Below are positions 9,234 through 17,868 of a DNA stretch of 64,000 nucleotides, one piece after another; positions within the stretch are counted from its first letter, which is position 1; each line of letters opens with the position of its first letter. The DNA comes from Planococcus sp. MER TA 32b (GTDB lineage Bacteria; Bacillota; Bacilli; Bacillales_A; Planococcaceae), in NCBI GenBank assembly GCA_023715185.1, contig JAMCAN010000001.1, positions 310,001 through 374,000 of the forward strand. Reading direction: 5' to 3'. Both the position numbers and the translations under genes were made by a program. The notes under the pieces were generated by a model that saw nothing but the letters and a program-made list of their open reading frames with translations, was not told where the DNA came from and did not search any database.

Positions 9234-9851
9234 ATGTTGAAGCATGAGATCTTATCGAGCATTACCAATACCAAAGTGGTGGCAGTTATCCGCGGCAGCA
9301 GTGCTGAAGAAGCAATCGAGCTGTCAAAGGCGGCGATTGAAGGCGGCATCCGCGCGATTGAATTGACCTACACGACACCGCAAGTTCAAAAAACATTTGA
9401 GGCTTTGTATGGTGAAGACGTACTGCTTGGAGCGGGATCGGTGCTTGATGTGGAAACAGCGCGCCACGCAATTTTGGCAGGAGCGAAGTTTATCGTCAGC
9501 CCCCATTTCAATGAAGAGATTGCACCGGTCTGCAACCGCTACGGCATTCCTTATTTGCCGGGATGCATGACAATCCGCGAAATGGTCAAAGCATTGGAAG
9601 CGGGATGCGACATCATCAAATTATTCCCCGCGAATAATTTCACGCCGTCATTCATCAAATCCGTAAACGGGCCGCTTCCACAGGTGCGCATTATGCCGAC
9701 AGGAGGCATCAATCTGGATAATATTCAGGAATGGCTGAAAGCCGGCGCAGTCGCAGCCGGAATCGGCAGTGACCTGAACAAAGCATACGCAGCTGGTGGA
9801 TACAGCGCAGCGGTGGAATTGACACAAGAATATGTACAAAAAAGCAACTAG
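9234..9851 (+). CDS. kdgA: KDPG aldolase (2-dehydro-3-deoxyphosphogluconate aldolase)
   Basis: This 205-residue TIM-barrel class I aldolase has the order expected for Eda/KdgA: AVIRG, IELTYTTP (catalytic Glu), GAGSVLD, FIVSPHFN, GCDIIKLFPANN (Schiff-base Lys) and MPTGGINLDN (phosphate binding). It splits KDPG into pyruvate and glyceraldehyde-3-phosphate, the last step of the pathway. A good GAAGGAGG site precedes the ATG. It is tightly packed between kdgK and uxuA. Confidence 0.95.
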   Translation: MLKHEILSSITNTKVVAVIRGSSAEEAIELSKAAIEGGIRAIELTYTTPQVQKTFEALYGEDVLLGAGSVLDVETARHAILAGAKFIVSPHFNEEIAPVCNRYGIPYLPGCMTIREMVKALEAGCDIIKLFPANNFTPSFIKSVNGPLPQVRIMPTGGINLDNIQEWLKAGAVAAGIGSDLNKAYAAGGYSAAVELTQEYVQKSN

Positions 9852-9866
9852 TAAAGGAGCAAACTT

Positions 9867-10943
9867 ATGAATATGACATTTCGCTGGTATGGCCAGGGCA
9901 ACGACACGGTCACACTTGAACATATTAAACAAATTCCGGGTGTTAAAGGAATCGTCTGGGCGCTTCACGATAAACCGGCCGGTGAAGTCTGGTCAAAAGA
10001 AGAAATCGCGTCGGAAGTCGCTTACATTGAATCGCACGGTTTCCATGCCGATGTGGTGGAAAGCGTCAATGTCCACGAATCCATTAAACTGGGCAACGCA
10101 GACAGCGCCCACTATATCGAAAATTACAAAGAGTCGATCCGCAATCTGGCGGAATTTGGCGTTAAAGTAATCTGCTATAATTTCATGCCGATTTTCGACT
10201 GGACACGCACGGAAATGTTCCATCCGCTGGAAGACGGTTCCACGGCTTTATTCTTCGAAAATGCGAAAGTGTTAAATGCTGACCCGAAAGAATTGATCCG
10301 CACAGTAAGTGAAGCGTCAGATTTGACTTTGCCGGGCTGGGAGCCCGAAAAGCTGGACCGCATCACGGAATTATTCGATGCCTATAAAGAAATCGATGAA
10401 AAGAGATTGTGGGAAAACCTGGAAGTATTCTTGAAAGAGATTTTGCCGGTGGCGGAAGAAGCGGGCATTAAAATGGCCATTCATCCCGATGATCCACCGT
10501 TTTCGATTTTCGGACTGCCCCGTATCATCACGGGCGCAGAGAGCTATGAAAAATTGATTGAAATCTCGGATTCACCATCAAACGCATTCACCATGTGCAC
10601 CGGCTCAATGGGCGCAAGCAAAAAGAATGACATGGTTGCGGTAGCGAAGAAATACGCCAGCCGTTCACCGTTCGCGCATATCCGCAACGTTCAAATCTAC
10701 GATAATGGCGATTTCACGGAAACATCCCATTACACACAAGACGGTTCAATTGATATCAAAGGCGTCGTCAAAGAATTGCATGACCAGAATTACAATGGTT
10801 ATGTGCGTCCTGACCATGGCCGCCACATTTGGGGCGAAGTATGCCGCCCGGGCTACGGCCTTTACGACCGTGCGCTTGGAATTATGTATTTGCTTGGATT
10901 ATGGGATGCGTATGAAACTAACAGAACGGAAGGTGCAAAATGA
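9867..10943 (+). CDS. uxuA: Mannonate dehydratase
   Basis: This 358-residue UxuA-type protein shows N-terminal MTFRWYGQGND, the MAIHPDDPP metal-site block, TMCTGSMGA, HIRNVQ and VRPDHGRHIWGE, then GYGLYDRALGIMYLLGLWDAY. The conserved His, Cys and Asp residues in these blocks are the divalent-metal ligands in the family. It dehydrates D-mannonate to KDG. The stop overlaps the next start (ATGA), so translational coupling with the SDR reductase is likely. Confidence 0.96.
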   Translation: MNMTFRWYGQGNDTVTLEHIKQIPGVKGIVWALHDKPAGEVWSKEEIASEVAYIESHGFHADVVESVNVHESIKLGNADSAHYIENYKESIRNLAEFGVKVICYNFMPIFDWTRTEMFHPLEDGSTALFFENAKVLNADPKELIRTVSEASDLTLPGWEPEKLDRITELFDAYKEIDEKRLWENLEVFLKEILPVAEEAGIKMAIHPDDPPFSIFGLPRIITGAESYEKLIEISDSPSNAFTMCTGSMGASKKNDMVAVAKKYASRSPFAHIRNVQIYDNGDFTETSHYTQDGSIDIKGVVKELHDQNYNGYVRPDHGRHIWGEVCRPGYGLYDRALGIMYLLGLWDAYETNRTEGAK

Positions 10944-11776
10944 TACCAATCCATGAAAATTTAACTGGCCGTGTCGCGGTAATTACGGGAGGAAGCGGTG
11001 TTTTATGCTCTGAAATGGCACGTGAATTGGCGCGACAGGGCATGAGAGTTGTAGTTCTAAACCGGACAGCTGAAAAAGGTGAAAGCGTAGCACAGGAAAT
11101 CAGAGAAGCTGGAGGTCAGGCTTTAGCGCTGGCAGCTGATGTATTGAATCGTGATTCGCTTGAAGAGGTGAAAACAAAAGTCCTTGAAGAGTTTGGACAA
11201 ATTGATTTATTGGTAAATGGCGCCGGCGGTAATCATCCGGATGCCATTACAGGACCAGAGCTGCATGCTGACGGAGCGGCGGGTCCATCTTTCTTTGATT
11301 TGGACGAAAGCGGATTTTCATCCGTATTTTCCGTTAACTTCACTGGCACATTCCTGGCCTGCCAGGTGTTCGGAAAAGAGTTATTGAAAAGTGAAGCGCC
11401 GGCCATCATCAACTTATCTTCAATGAGTTCCTATGCGCCATTGACAAAAGTCGTTGCCTATAGCGCGGCCAAGGCATCCATCAATAACTTTACACAATGG
11501 ATGGCTGTCCATTTCGCAGAAACAGGCATGCGGGTTAATGCTATCGCCCCCGGATTTTTCCTGACAACACAAAACCGTGATTTATTGCTCGACAAAGAGG
11601 GTAATCCAACAGCACGAAGCAATAAAATATTAACAGCAACTCCTATGAAAAAATTCGGTCAGCCCGATAATCTTTTGGGAGCGCTCCTGTTCCTTGCGGA
11701 TGAATCCTATTCATCATTTGTCACGGGCACGACGCTTGCAGTCGATGGAGGATTCATGGCTTATTCAGGAGTCTGA
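10940..11776 (+). CDS. uxuB: SDR-family D-mannonate (fructuronate) oxidoreductase
   Basis: This 278-residue short-chain dehydrogenase has ITGGSGVLCSEMA as its cofactor loop, LVNGAGGNHPDA, catalytic SSMSSYAPLTKVVAYSAAKAS (Ser-Tyr-Lys) and VDGGFMAYSGV at the end. Bacillus uses an SDR rather than the long-chain MDR UxuB for the NADH-dependent interconversion of fructuronate and mannonate, and this protein has that length and loop. Its 4-nt overlap with uxuA supports this assignment. Confidence 0.88.
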   Translation: MIPIHENLTGRVAVITGGSGVLCSEMARELARQGMRVVVLNRTAEKGESVAQEIREAGGQALALAADVLNRDSLEEVKTKVLEEFGQIDLLVNGAGGNHPDAITGPELHADGAAGPSFFDLDESGFSSVFSVNFTGTFLACQVFGKELLKSEAPAIINLSSMSSYAPLTKVVAYSAAKASINNFTQWMAVHFAETGMRVNAIAPGFFLTTQNRDLLLDKEGNPTARSNKILTATPMKKFGQPDNLLGALLFLADESYSSFVTGTTLAVDGGFMAYSGV

Positions 11777-11801
11777 CATAAAGATATCCACAAGATGAAA
11801 A

Positions 11802-11838
11802 TAAAAAAATCGCTGCTTAAACAAGCAACGATTTTTTT
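11802..11838 (+). terminator. Terminator after uxuB
   Basis: AAAAATCG-CTGCTT / AAGCAA-CGATTTTTTT forms a hairpin with a run of seven T residues. It closes the kdgK-kdgA-uxuA-uxuB unit. Confidence 0.8.
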
Positions 11839-11900
11839 ATAACTGTGAAAAGGTGAAATGAGCGACATGTTCAAAAATCCGCTATTCAGGAGGAGTATAT

Positions 11901-12659
11901 ATGTTTAATTTAAACGGTAAAGTAGTATGGGTGACAGGAAGCAGTACAGGAATAGGAAGAGCAATGGCTGTCAAATTTGCAGAGAACGGCGCCTCTGTAA
12001 TCGTCCACGGAAATGCGAATAAAGCAGAAGCTGAAAAAACATGGGAAGAAGTAAAGGGTAAAGGAGGAGACAGCCTTCTTGTTATAGGAGATGTAACAGA
12101 CAGAAGCCAAGTGGACCGGATGACAGCGGAAATCAACAATAAATTCGGACGCATCGATATTTTAATTAATAATGCGGGTACGATGGTGAAACGGGCAAAA
12201 GTGGAAGACATCGAATTGGAAACGCTGGAAAAAATTATTGCCATCAATTTTACTTCCGTAGTCCATGTGATCCAATCTGTCTTGCCTATCATGAAACAGC
12301 AGGAAACTGGATCGATCATTAATATGACCTCGATTGCAGCTCGAAATGGCGGAGGCGGAGGCGCTGTGACTTATGCCGCTGCGAAAGGAGCAGTCAGCAC
12401 TTTGACGCGTGGACTTGCAAAAGAGTTGGCGGAAGAGGGAATCCGTGTTAACGGAATTGCACCGGGAGTAATTGAGACACCTTTCCATGAACGTTACTCA
12501 ACACCTGAACTCGTCAAAAAAATGGTTGCGTCCGCGCCACTGGGCCGGCCGGGAACAGCAGAGGAAATTGCAGGAGCGGCATTATATTTGGCTTCAGATT
12601 TGGCAAGTTATGTTACAGGTGAAATCATTGAAGTAAATGGCGGTATGTTGATGGATTAA
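11901..12659 (+). CDS. SDR-family NAD(P)-dependent oxidoreductase
   Basis: This 252-residue classical SDR has VTGSSTGIGRAMAV (cofactor), NNAG, IINMTSIAARNGGGGGAVTYAAAKGA (catalytic Ser, Tyr and Lys) and APGVIETPFHERYS. It ends in EVNGGMLMD. It resembles KduD/glucose-1-dehydrogenase-like proteins that reduce keto-deoxy sugar acids. Its position after uxuB suggests a sugar-acid substrate, but the substrate cannot be fixed from the sequence. AGGAGG lies 8 nt before the ATG. It probably has its own promoter, since a terminator separates it from uxuB. Confidence 0.87.
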   Translation: MFNLNGKVVWVTGSSTGIGRAMAVKFAENGASVIVHGNANKAEAEKTWEEVKGKGGDSLLVIGDVTDRSQVDRMTAEINNKFGRIDILINNAGTMVKRAKVEDIELETLEKIIAINFTSVVHVIQSVLPIMKQQETGSIINMTSIAARNGGGGGAVTYAAAKGAVSTLTRGLAKELAEEGIRVNGIAPGVIETPFHERYSTPELVKKMVASAPLGRPGTAEEIAGAALYLASDLASYVTGEIIEVNGGMLMD

Positions 12660-12765
12660 AAACTTCAAAGTAATCCTTACTTATACAAAATAGATAGAGT
12701 TTGAAAGCTTGAATAGCAAATGAATCAATGTATATTAAGAATCTCTTGAAATTGGAGGTAAGTGA

Positions 12766-13596
12766 ATGTATAAAAGCTTACAAGACACAGTAGAATTAAA
12801 TAATGGTGTTAAAATGCCTGTAATGGGCTTGGGAGTCTTCAAAGTTGAAGATGGAACTACAGTCGTTGAATCTGTAAAGGCGGCTATTAAGAATGGCTAT
12901 CGTAGCATCGATACTGCTTCTATTTATGGGAATGAAATAGGAGTGGGACAAGGTATAAAGGAATCTGGCGTTCCACGGGAAGAACTGTTTATCACATCAA
13001 AAGTTTGGAACAGCGACCACGGATTCGAAAGCACCCTGGCAGCTTATGAAACCACCCTGGAAAAAATGGGCTTGGAGTATTTGGATCTTTACCTAATTCA
13101 TTGGCCTGGCCAAGATAAATATGTGGAAACATGGAAAGCACTGGAAAAGCTTTATAAAGACGGTAAAGTCAGAGCAATCGGAGTCAGTAATTTCCACATT
13201 CATCATTTAGAGAATATATTGGAAGCCGGTGAATTCAAACCAGTCATCAACCAAGTTGAGTATCATCCTCACTTGTCACAAGTAGAGCTTCGAGAATTTT
13301 GTGAAAAAGAAAATATTCAGCTCGAGGCTTGGTCTCCACTTAAAAAAGGAGAACTTCTAAAAGACGCCGAAATACAGAGATTGGCTGAAAAACATAAAAA
13401 AACACCTGCTCAAATCATTTTAAGATGGGATATCCAAAACAATGTCATAACTATCCCGAAATCGATAAAAGAGCATCGTATTATTGAAAATGCTGATATC
13501 TTTGATTTTTCTTTAGATGCGGAAGATATAGAAGCGATCAACGCATTGAACATTAATGACCGCAGTGGATCTGATCCAGATGCTTTTATTTTTTAA
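12766..13596 (+). CDS. Aldo/keto reductase (YvgN/YtbE-like)
   Basis: This 276-residue (alpha/beta)8 barrel has the aldo/keto reductase tetrad: Asp and Tyr in YRSIDTASIYGNE, Lys in ITSKVW and His in LIHWPG. The NADPH-binding IPKSIKEHRIIENADIFDF is near the C-terminus. It reduces small aldehydes or keto-sugars. Bacillus relatives act on methylglyoxal, which could arise from the triose phosphates made here. TTGGAGG precedes the ATG. It seems to be a single-gene unit with its own terminator. Confidence 0.9.
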   Translation: MYKSLQDTVELNNGVKMPVMGLGVFKVEDGTTVVESVKAAIKNGYRSIDTASIYGNEIGVGQGIKESGVPREELFITSKVWNSDHGFESTLAAYETTLEKMGLEYLDLYLIHWPGQDKYVETWKALEKLYKDGKVRAIGVSNFHIHHLENILEAGEFKPVINQVEYHPHLSQVELREFCEKENIQLEAWSPLKKGELLKDAEIQRLAEKHKKTPAQIILRWDIQNNVITIPKSIKEHRIIENADIFDFSLDAEDIEAINALNINDRSGSDPDAFIF

Positions 13597-13636
13597 AAGG
13601 TCATGCACCGGCTAAGATTATTCAGGTAATAAAAAT

Positions 13637-13673
13637 GAAACCCTGCTGCTCAGTATCGAGCAGCAGGGTTTTC
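13637..13673 (+). terminator. Terminator after the aldo/keto reductase
   Basis: AAACCCTGCTGCTC / GAGCAGCAGGGTTTT forms a 14-bp stem with a 5-6 nt loop and a short T tail. Confidence 0.85.
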
Positions 13674-13726
13674 ACATTCTTTACTGTATACTCAACTCAT
13701 CTAACTAAAACCAAAGGAGCGATCTC

Positions 13727-14707
13727 ATGAAACAGAAAGTATTCATCGCAAGACCCATACCTCAAGACGTCGAAGATTTCATATCGGAACATTGCGACTA
13801 CCGCATTTGGAACAAGAAAGACAAAATACCAGCGGATGTGCTCCTAGAAGAAACAAAAAATACTGAAGGTTTGCTGGCTACTAATCCGGCTGTAACGGCA
13901 GAGTTCCTCCAGCAAGTGCCGCAGTTGAAAATAATCAGCAATACTGCCGTCGGTTATGATTCATTCGATTTAAAGGCGATGAGAGAACACAATGTTCTCG
14001 GCACACATACACCGTATGTATTAGATGAAACCGTTGCAGATCTGGCGTTTAGTCTGGTTCTGGCTACAGCCCGCCGCGTCCCGCAATTAAACAAGTTCGT
14101 AAAACAAGGAAAGTGGACAAAGGAGACACAAGCAAGCGAGCTGTTCGGCAAAGATGTACACCATGCAACAATGGGTATTGTCGGAATGGGCCGCATAGGG
14201 GAAAAAATTGCCAGGAGAGCTGTTTTCGGTTTTGAAATGAATGTCCTGTATAACAGCAATACACCAAAACCGGAACTTGAAGAAAAATACGGCATGGAAT
14301 ACAGCAATTTGGATTCGCTTCTCGAACGCTCTGATTTTGTCGTATTGATTTTACCGCTGACGCCGTCGACCCGACATTTAATCGGTAAGGAGCAATTGGA
14401 ACGGATGAAACCGGATGCTTTTCTGATCAATTGTGCCAGAGGAGCAGTTGTCGATGAGTCCGCATTGATTGAAGCGCTGCAGCAAGGGAAAATCCACGGA
14501 GCGGGACTGGACGTCTTTGAACAGGAACCTGTCGACCGGGACAATCTTCTATTGAGGATGGAAAATGTTGTTGCATTACCTCATATCGGTTCTGCAACTG
14601 AGAAAACTCGACATGCCATGGTAATGAAAGCAGCAGAGAATTTGGTGGCGGGCGTGACCGGTAGGGTTCCCGATAATGTAGTGAAGGAATTGAAGGATCT
14701 AGTTTAA
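13727..14707 (+). CDS. D-2-hydroxyacid dehydrogenase (glyoxylate/hydroxypyruvate reductase-like)
   Basis: This 326-residue member of the D-isomer 2-hydroxyacid dehydrogenases has a Rossmann GIVGMGRIGEKIARRA, catalytic Arg in NCARGAVVDE, Glu in VFEQEPV and His in LPHIGSAT. It most resembles GyaR/GhrB-type D-glycerate dehydrogenases, which reduce glyoxylate, hydroxypyruvate or 2-keto-sugar acids. It could salvage 2-keto acids from uronate breakdown. It has its own AAAGGAGCG site and sits between terminators. Confidence 0.9.
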   Translation: MKQKVFIARPIPQDVEDFISEHCDYRIWNKKDKIPADVLLEETKNTEGLLATNPAVTAEFLQQVPQLKIISNTAVGYDSFDLKAMREHNVLGTHTPYVLDETVADLAFSLVLATARRVPQLNKFVKQGKWTKETQASELFGKDVHHATMGIVGMGRIGEKIARRAVFGFEMNVLYNSNTPKPELEEKYGMEYSNLDSLLERSDFVVLILPLTPSTRHLIGKEQLERMKPDAFLINCARGAVVDESALIEALQQGKIHGAGLDVFEQEPVDRDNLLLRMENVVALPHIGSATEKTRHAMVMKAAENLVAGVTGRVPDNVVKELKDLV

Positions 14708-14932
14708 TTGTTTTTAGTCATTGTCAGGAGCTTCTTATGTTTCTTTGTATATCTTCCGGTAAAGTTTTCTAGGAGCTATGTCAATTTACGAATTCATCCA
14801 ATGCAAAAATTTCTCAAAATCTAATTGTTACCTATAGTTGAACTGATTTCGTCGCCTGCAAGGACGTATAGAAAAGTTTAACAAGCGGACTTAGGGCTAA
14901 ATTGATGCTAAGGTCTTTGAAAAATAAACGAG

Positions 14933-14977
14933 AAACCGGACCCCCAAGAAACCATCTCTCGGGAGTCCGGTTTTTGT
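14933..14977. terminator. Hairpin terminator between the dehydrogenase and the cyclase
   Basis: AAACCGGAC-CCCC / GGGAGTCCGGTTTTT forms a stem with a ~15-nt loop. The plus-strand T tail is stronger, but the hairpin also sits just past the convergent cyclase stop (14998), so it may serve both. The rest of 14708-14997 shows no gene that I can support. Confidence 0.75.
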
Positions 14978-14997
14978 TTGCTCAAAATTCACTTGCC

Positions 14998-15870
14998 TCA
15001 ACAACCCTCAACCACTTCCGATTCACGAACCTCACCCTGCCGTTCGAACAAATAATAAGAAAGCCCTTCCTGCTTCTTGGCTTCATACATGGCGAAGTCG
15101 GCTTTGCGGATCAATTCGGCCAGGTTCTCGCCATCCGCCGGTGCCGTGCTTACGCCGATGCTGGTTTGTACCTGCTGCAAGGTGCCATTAATGTCAAAAG
15201 GCTCAAAGAACAGCGACATCAATTGTTCGGCAAGGTCTTTGCCCATACAATCTGCTGACAGATTTGCGACCAGCAGGAATTCATCACCGCTCAGCCGCAC
15301 CAAAAATTCATCTTCGATGAGCGCGGCTCTTACTCTTTCGGCCACTTCCATCAGCACTTTGTCTCCGTAGAGGTGACCGTGCCGATCGTTAATTTCCTTG
15401 AATTTATCGAGGTCAAAGAACAGGAAAGCGGTCCGGTGGCGAGCCAGCCAGCCTGAATTCTTCCGGTAATGTTGCTTTAAAAACTGCCGGTTCGGCAAGC
15501 CGGTCAATTCGTCGTGCAGCACTTCGCTGTTCTTTTCCTCCAAGTGTTCAAGTGCGCAATTCACATCGTCCGCCAGCAAACCGATCATATCGCGGCCCGA
15601 GAAATTCACGCGCGCGCTGTAATCCTCTTCCTGAATACGGGCGAGGATCTCCCGGAAATGCCCGATAATCGAACGGATAAAAGAATAATTTATCAAGAAA
15701 ATAGCAGCGCCGCTTATCAAACCGGCTCCAATCGCCAATAAATACAGATAGCGCAATTCTTCTTCCGGAACTGTGATAAGGAACTGCATGATAGAAGCCA
15801 AAGCAAGTCCGATAAGCGAACCTGTTATTAAAAAAGCTACCAGCATATACACACTGTAATTTTTCCGCAT
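14998..15870 (-). CDS. Membrane diguanylate cyclase (HAMP-GGDEF)
   Basis: This 290-residue protein has two membrane segments (about residues 9-30 and 43-65), a HAMP-like linker and a GGDEF domain from about residue 118. The domain shows HDELTGLPNR, FFDLDKFKEIND and GHLYGDKVL, with SGDEF in place of GGDEF. SGDEF occurs in some active cyclases, so activity is plausible but not certain. I see no RxxD inhibitory site immediately before the motif. It would make c-di-GMP. The only other c-di-GMP gene in the window is a decayed EAL remnant near 58 kb. Confidence 0.9.
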   Translation of the reverse strand: MRKNYSVYMLVAFLITGSLIGLALASIMQFLITVPEEELRYLYLLAIGAGLISGAAIFLINYSFIRSIIGHFREILARIQEEDYSARVNFSGRDMIGLLADDVNCALEHLEEKNSEVLHDELTGLPNRQFLKQHYRKNSGWLARHRTAFLFFDLDKFKEINDRHGHLYGDKVLMEVAERVRAALIEDEFLVRLSGDEFLLVANLSADCMGKDLAEQLMSLFFEPFDINGTLQQVQTSIGVSTAPADGENLAELIRKADFAMYEAKKQEGLSYYLFERQGEVRESEVVEGC

Positions 15871-16098
15871 GTTAAATCCCGCTTTCTCAAATCTGCTGAA
15901 TTCATTTTCCAGGCCATTTTTATTTCAATATAGGACTATACGCTAAAATGAGCGGTCCAAATTATAAGTACTAAGACCTAACTAATAATTACCCCTTGGG
16001 AGCATAGGGTAAACCAGAAAAAGAGGGGAAAAACAACTCTTCTTTATAATACGAAGAGACAGGCGAAACAGATCATATAATGTACGTTTTTGACCATA

Positions 16099-16128
16099 AA
16101 AAAGAACGGTGCCTATGCATCGTTCTTC
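16099..16128 (-). terminator. Terminator overlapping the hydrolase stop
   Basis: On the minus strand AAGAACGATG / CGTTCTTTTTT forms a hairpin ending in T residues. The 3' codons of the hydrolase form part of the stem. Confidence 0.65.
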
Positions 16129-16934
16129 AAGAAGCCTTCGAGTATTTCATTGAACTTCTCACTGTGCTCCCAGAACATTAAGTGGCCGCCGAGTATTTCG
16201 ACGCGTGCTTCCGGCGAAATCCGTTTCATGAACGAACGGGCGGTATCGCCCCAATGTTCTGCAGCGATTGTCAGCGTCGGAACTTTTTCGATCAGCAGCT
16301 TCGCTTCTTCCCGATAATCCGAAAACATGCCGGCGGCAAACAGATTAGATGCGATATAATACGGCGTCGCCAGCGCCTCCTCGATGATCCACTGCAATTC
16401 GTCCTCTGTCAATTCCCGCTGCACCATGATCTCGGTGGCATACTCGGTAATGAATGCCCGCTGGCCCGCGGGATTGCGCAAGTTTTGTGTATAAGCGCCC
16501 GCTATTTCTTCAAGCGGTCCTTCGACCCAGTCGTTTTCATCATCACGTGACAGCGGCTTCGGCGATAAATCCACAATTACAGCAGCTTTCACGTTATCGG
16601 TTCCGTTTTGGCGGATATACTCCCACACAGTCAAACACCCGAAAGACCAGCCAAGCAAAGTTACATCCTTCAATCCAAGCTCACTGATTACTTTCGCCAC
16701 ATCTTTGCCGTGGGTAATATAATCATTGCCCTGCAGGGACTTCGTCGACCGGCCCTGGCTGCGTGGATCCACCGCAATCACACGATGCGTTTTAGAAAAA
16801 TGCTCGACCTGGCTTGCAAACGCCTTGGCGGAAAATACCCAGCCGGGAATCAGCACAAGCGGATCGCCGCTGCCGACATCCTGCACAAATAACTCCACTC
16901 CCGGATCCACTTCGATATACTTGCCATTTGCCAT
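16113..16934 (-). CDS. Alpha/beta hydrolase
   Basis: This protein of about 273 residues has the alpha/beta-hydrolase fold: LVLIPGWVFSAKAF (oxyanion), HRVIAVDPRSQGRS, a nucleophile elbow LLGWSFGCLTVWEY (Ser in G-W-S-F-G), and a late His in LGGHLMFWEHSEKF. The acid is probably Asp or Glu in the TIAAEHWGD segment. The GWSFG elbow and overall size recall non-heme chloroperoxidase-like esterases. The start at 16934 was chosen because AAAAGGAG lies about 8 nt before that ATG; the upstream ATG (16955) has none. Confidence 0.88.
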   Translation of the reverse strand: MANGKYIEVDPGVELFVQDVGSGDPLVLIPGWVFSAKAFASQVEHFSKTHRVIAVDPRSQGRSTKSLQGNDYITHGKDVAKVISELGLKDVTLLGWSFGCLTVWEYIRQNGTDNVKAAVIVDLSPKPLSRDDENDWVEGPLEEIAGAYTQNLRNPAGQRAFITEYATEIMVQRELTEDELQWIIEEALATPYYIASNLFAAGMFSDYREEAKLLIEKVPTLTIAAEHWGDTARSFMKRISPEARVEILGGHLMFWEHSEKFNEILEGFLKNDA

Positions 16935-17025
16935 TCTGAATCGCTCCTTTTCCAATGCTATTTAGCTTCTTCTTTAGACGTATTCCCTGATAATCCCTTT
17001 TGAATCTCTAAATGAAGGATTCCGC

Positions 17026-17481
17026 TCAATACTTCAAAGCTTTCGAAACCATTTGCTTAGCCCGCAGCTCTTTCAGCCACTTCCTGTATTTCCGATCATC
17101 CACTTGCCATTCCCGAACTTTCTCCTGGAGCTCGAGCAGCTCTTTTATATAGAAGAAAATCTCCTCGGAAAATACACCGTCACTGCCAGCCAGCCCGTAA
17201 TAATCCCAGTATGGATGCATCGTTTCATCGAGCCATTCCAGCAGCTCGCTCTTCTTCGGATAACCGAAATAGATGCTTTTATGCAAATCGTCCTCATAAT
17301 TCTGCATCCAGTCAATATAGGCGATCCGCAGCATATCGTAATCATCGATATACGGATGGCTGAAATCATCCGGCCCATCCTCGAACTTCTCAAAACAATC
17401 ATCTGAACAAAACACATTGCCTGCGCTGTCCACACGGCGCTCAACCCGCGGCTTTTTCCTGCATACCTTACACATCTTCAC
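17026..17481 (-). CDS. Uncharacterised protein with N-terminal Cys cluster
   Basis: This protein of about 151 residues begins CKVCRKKPRVERR and continues to VFCSDDCFEKFED. The two CxxC-like pairs (C-x2-C ... C-x3-C) look like a small zinc ribbon or MYND-like knuckle. The rest is acidic and aromatic-rich (YIDDYDMLRIAYIDWMQNYEDDL) and ends in a basic helix. I do not recognise a family. The GTG at 17481 has AGGAG 8 nt upstream, while the ATG at 17475 is an alternative. It is a minus-strand single gene. Confidence 0.75.
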   Translation of the reverse strand: MKMCKVCRKKPRVERRVDSAGNVFCSDDCFEKFEDGPDDFSHPYIDDYDMLRIAYIDWMQNYEDDLHKSIYFGYPKKSELLEWLDETMHPYWDYYGLAGSDGVFSEEIFFYIKELLELQEKVREWQVDDRKYRKWLKELRAKQMVSKALKY

Positions 17482-17570
17482 ATCAATCACTCCTATGTAG
17501 TTGGTAATTGGCACTATACATAGGGATTCGGAAAACTGTTATATGCAATTAAAGATTCAACTTCAAATGA

Positions 17571-17607
17571 AAAAGGATCCCGAAGAAATTCTCTTCGGGA
17601 TCCTTTT
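17571..17607 (-). terminator. Terminator for the 41-aa ORF
   Basis: AAAAGGATCCCGAAGA / TCTTCGGGATCCTTTT forms a ~16-bp near-perfect palindrome, followed on the minus strand by further T residues. Confidence 0.8.
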
Positions 17608-17615
17608 GGCTATTA

Positions 17616-17741
17616 TTAACTCTTACTTAATCGCTCCAACGCTTTTCCATTTTGTTTAACTGCTTTTTCGAAACTTTTCCGAATCATCTTAGAGCGTTCC
17701 TCGGCAGATAAATTTTGTACGGGTTTATTAGGTTTATTCAC
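17616..17741 (-). CDS. Small basic protein, 41 aa
   Basis: A GTG-initiated ORF encodes about 41 residues, starting MNKPNKPVQNLSAEERSK and ending in KQNGKALERLSKS. It is Lys/Arg-rich and probably one long helix. GAGAGGTG lies ~7 nt upstream of the GTG and a strong terminator lies directly downstream, so the unit has the layout of a real small gene. I do not recognise the family. Confidence 0.6.
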   Translation of the reverse strand: MNKPNKPVQNLSAEERSKMIRKSFEKAVKQNGKALERLSKS

Positions 17742-17868
17742 CTGGATTCACCTCTCAACTGTGTGTATTTCTTCTATAATAGCACAGCCGATCGGAAAGC
17801 AGCGAACAACAGTTTCAGGTAATTTTAACGGCTAAGAAATTCATTCATTTACCGTAAGACTTCTGAAT

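Noticed and set aside
14902-15258. Plus-strand ORF of 118 aa
   Set aside because: It runs antisense through the GGDEF domain and through a terminator; its composition is that of a shadow frame.
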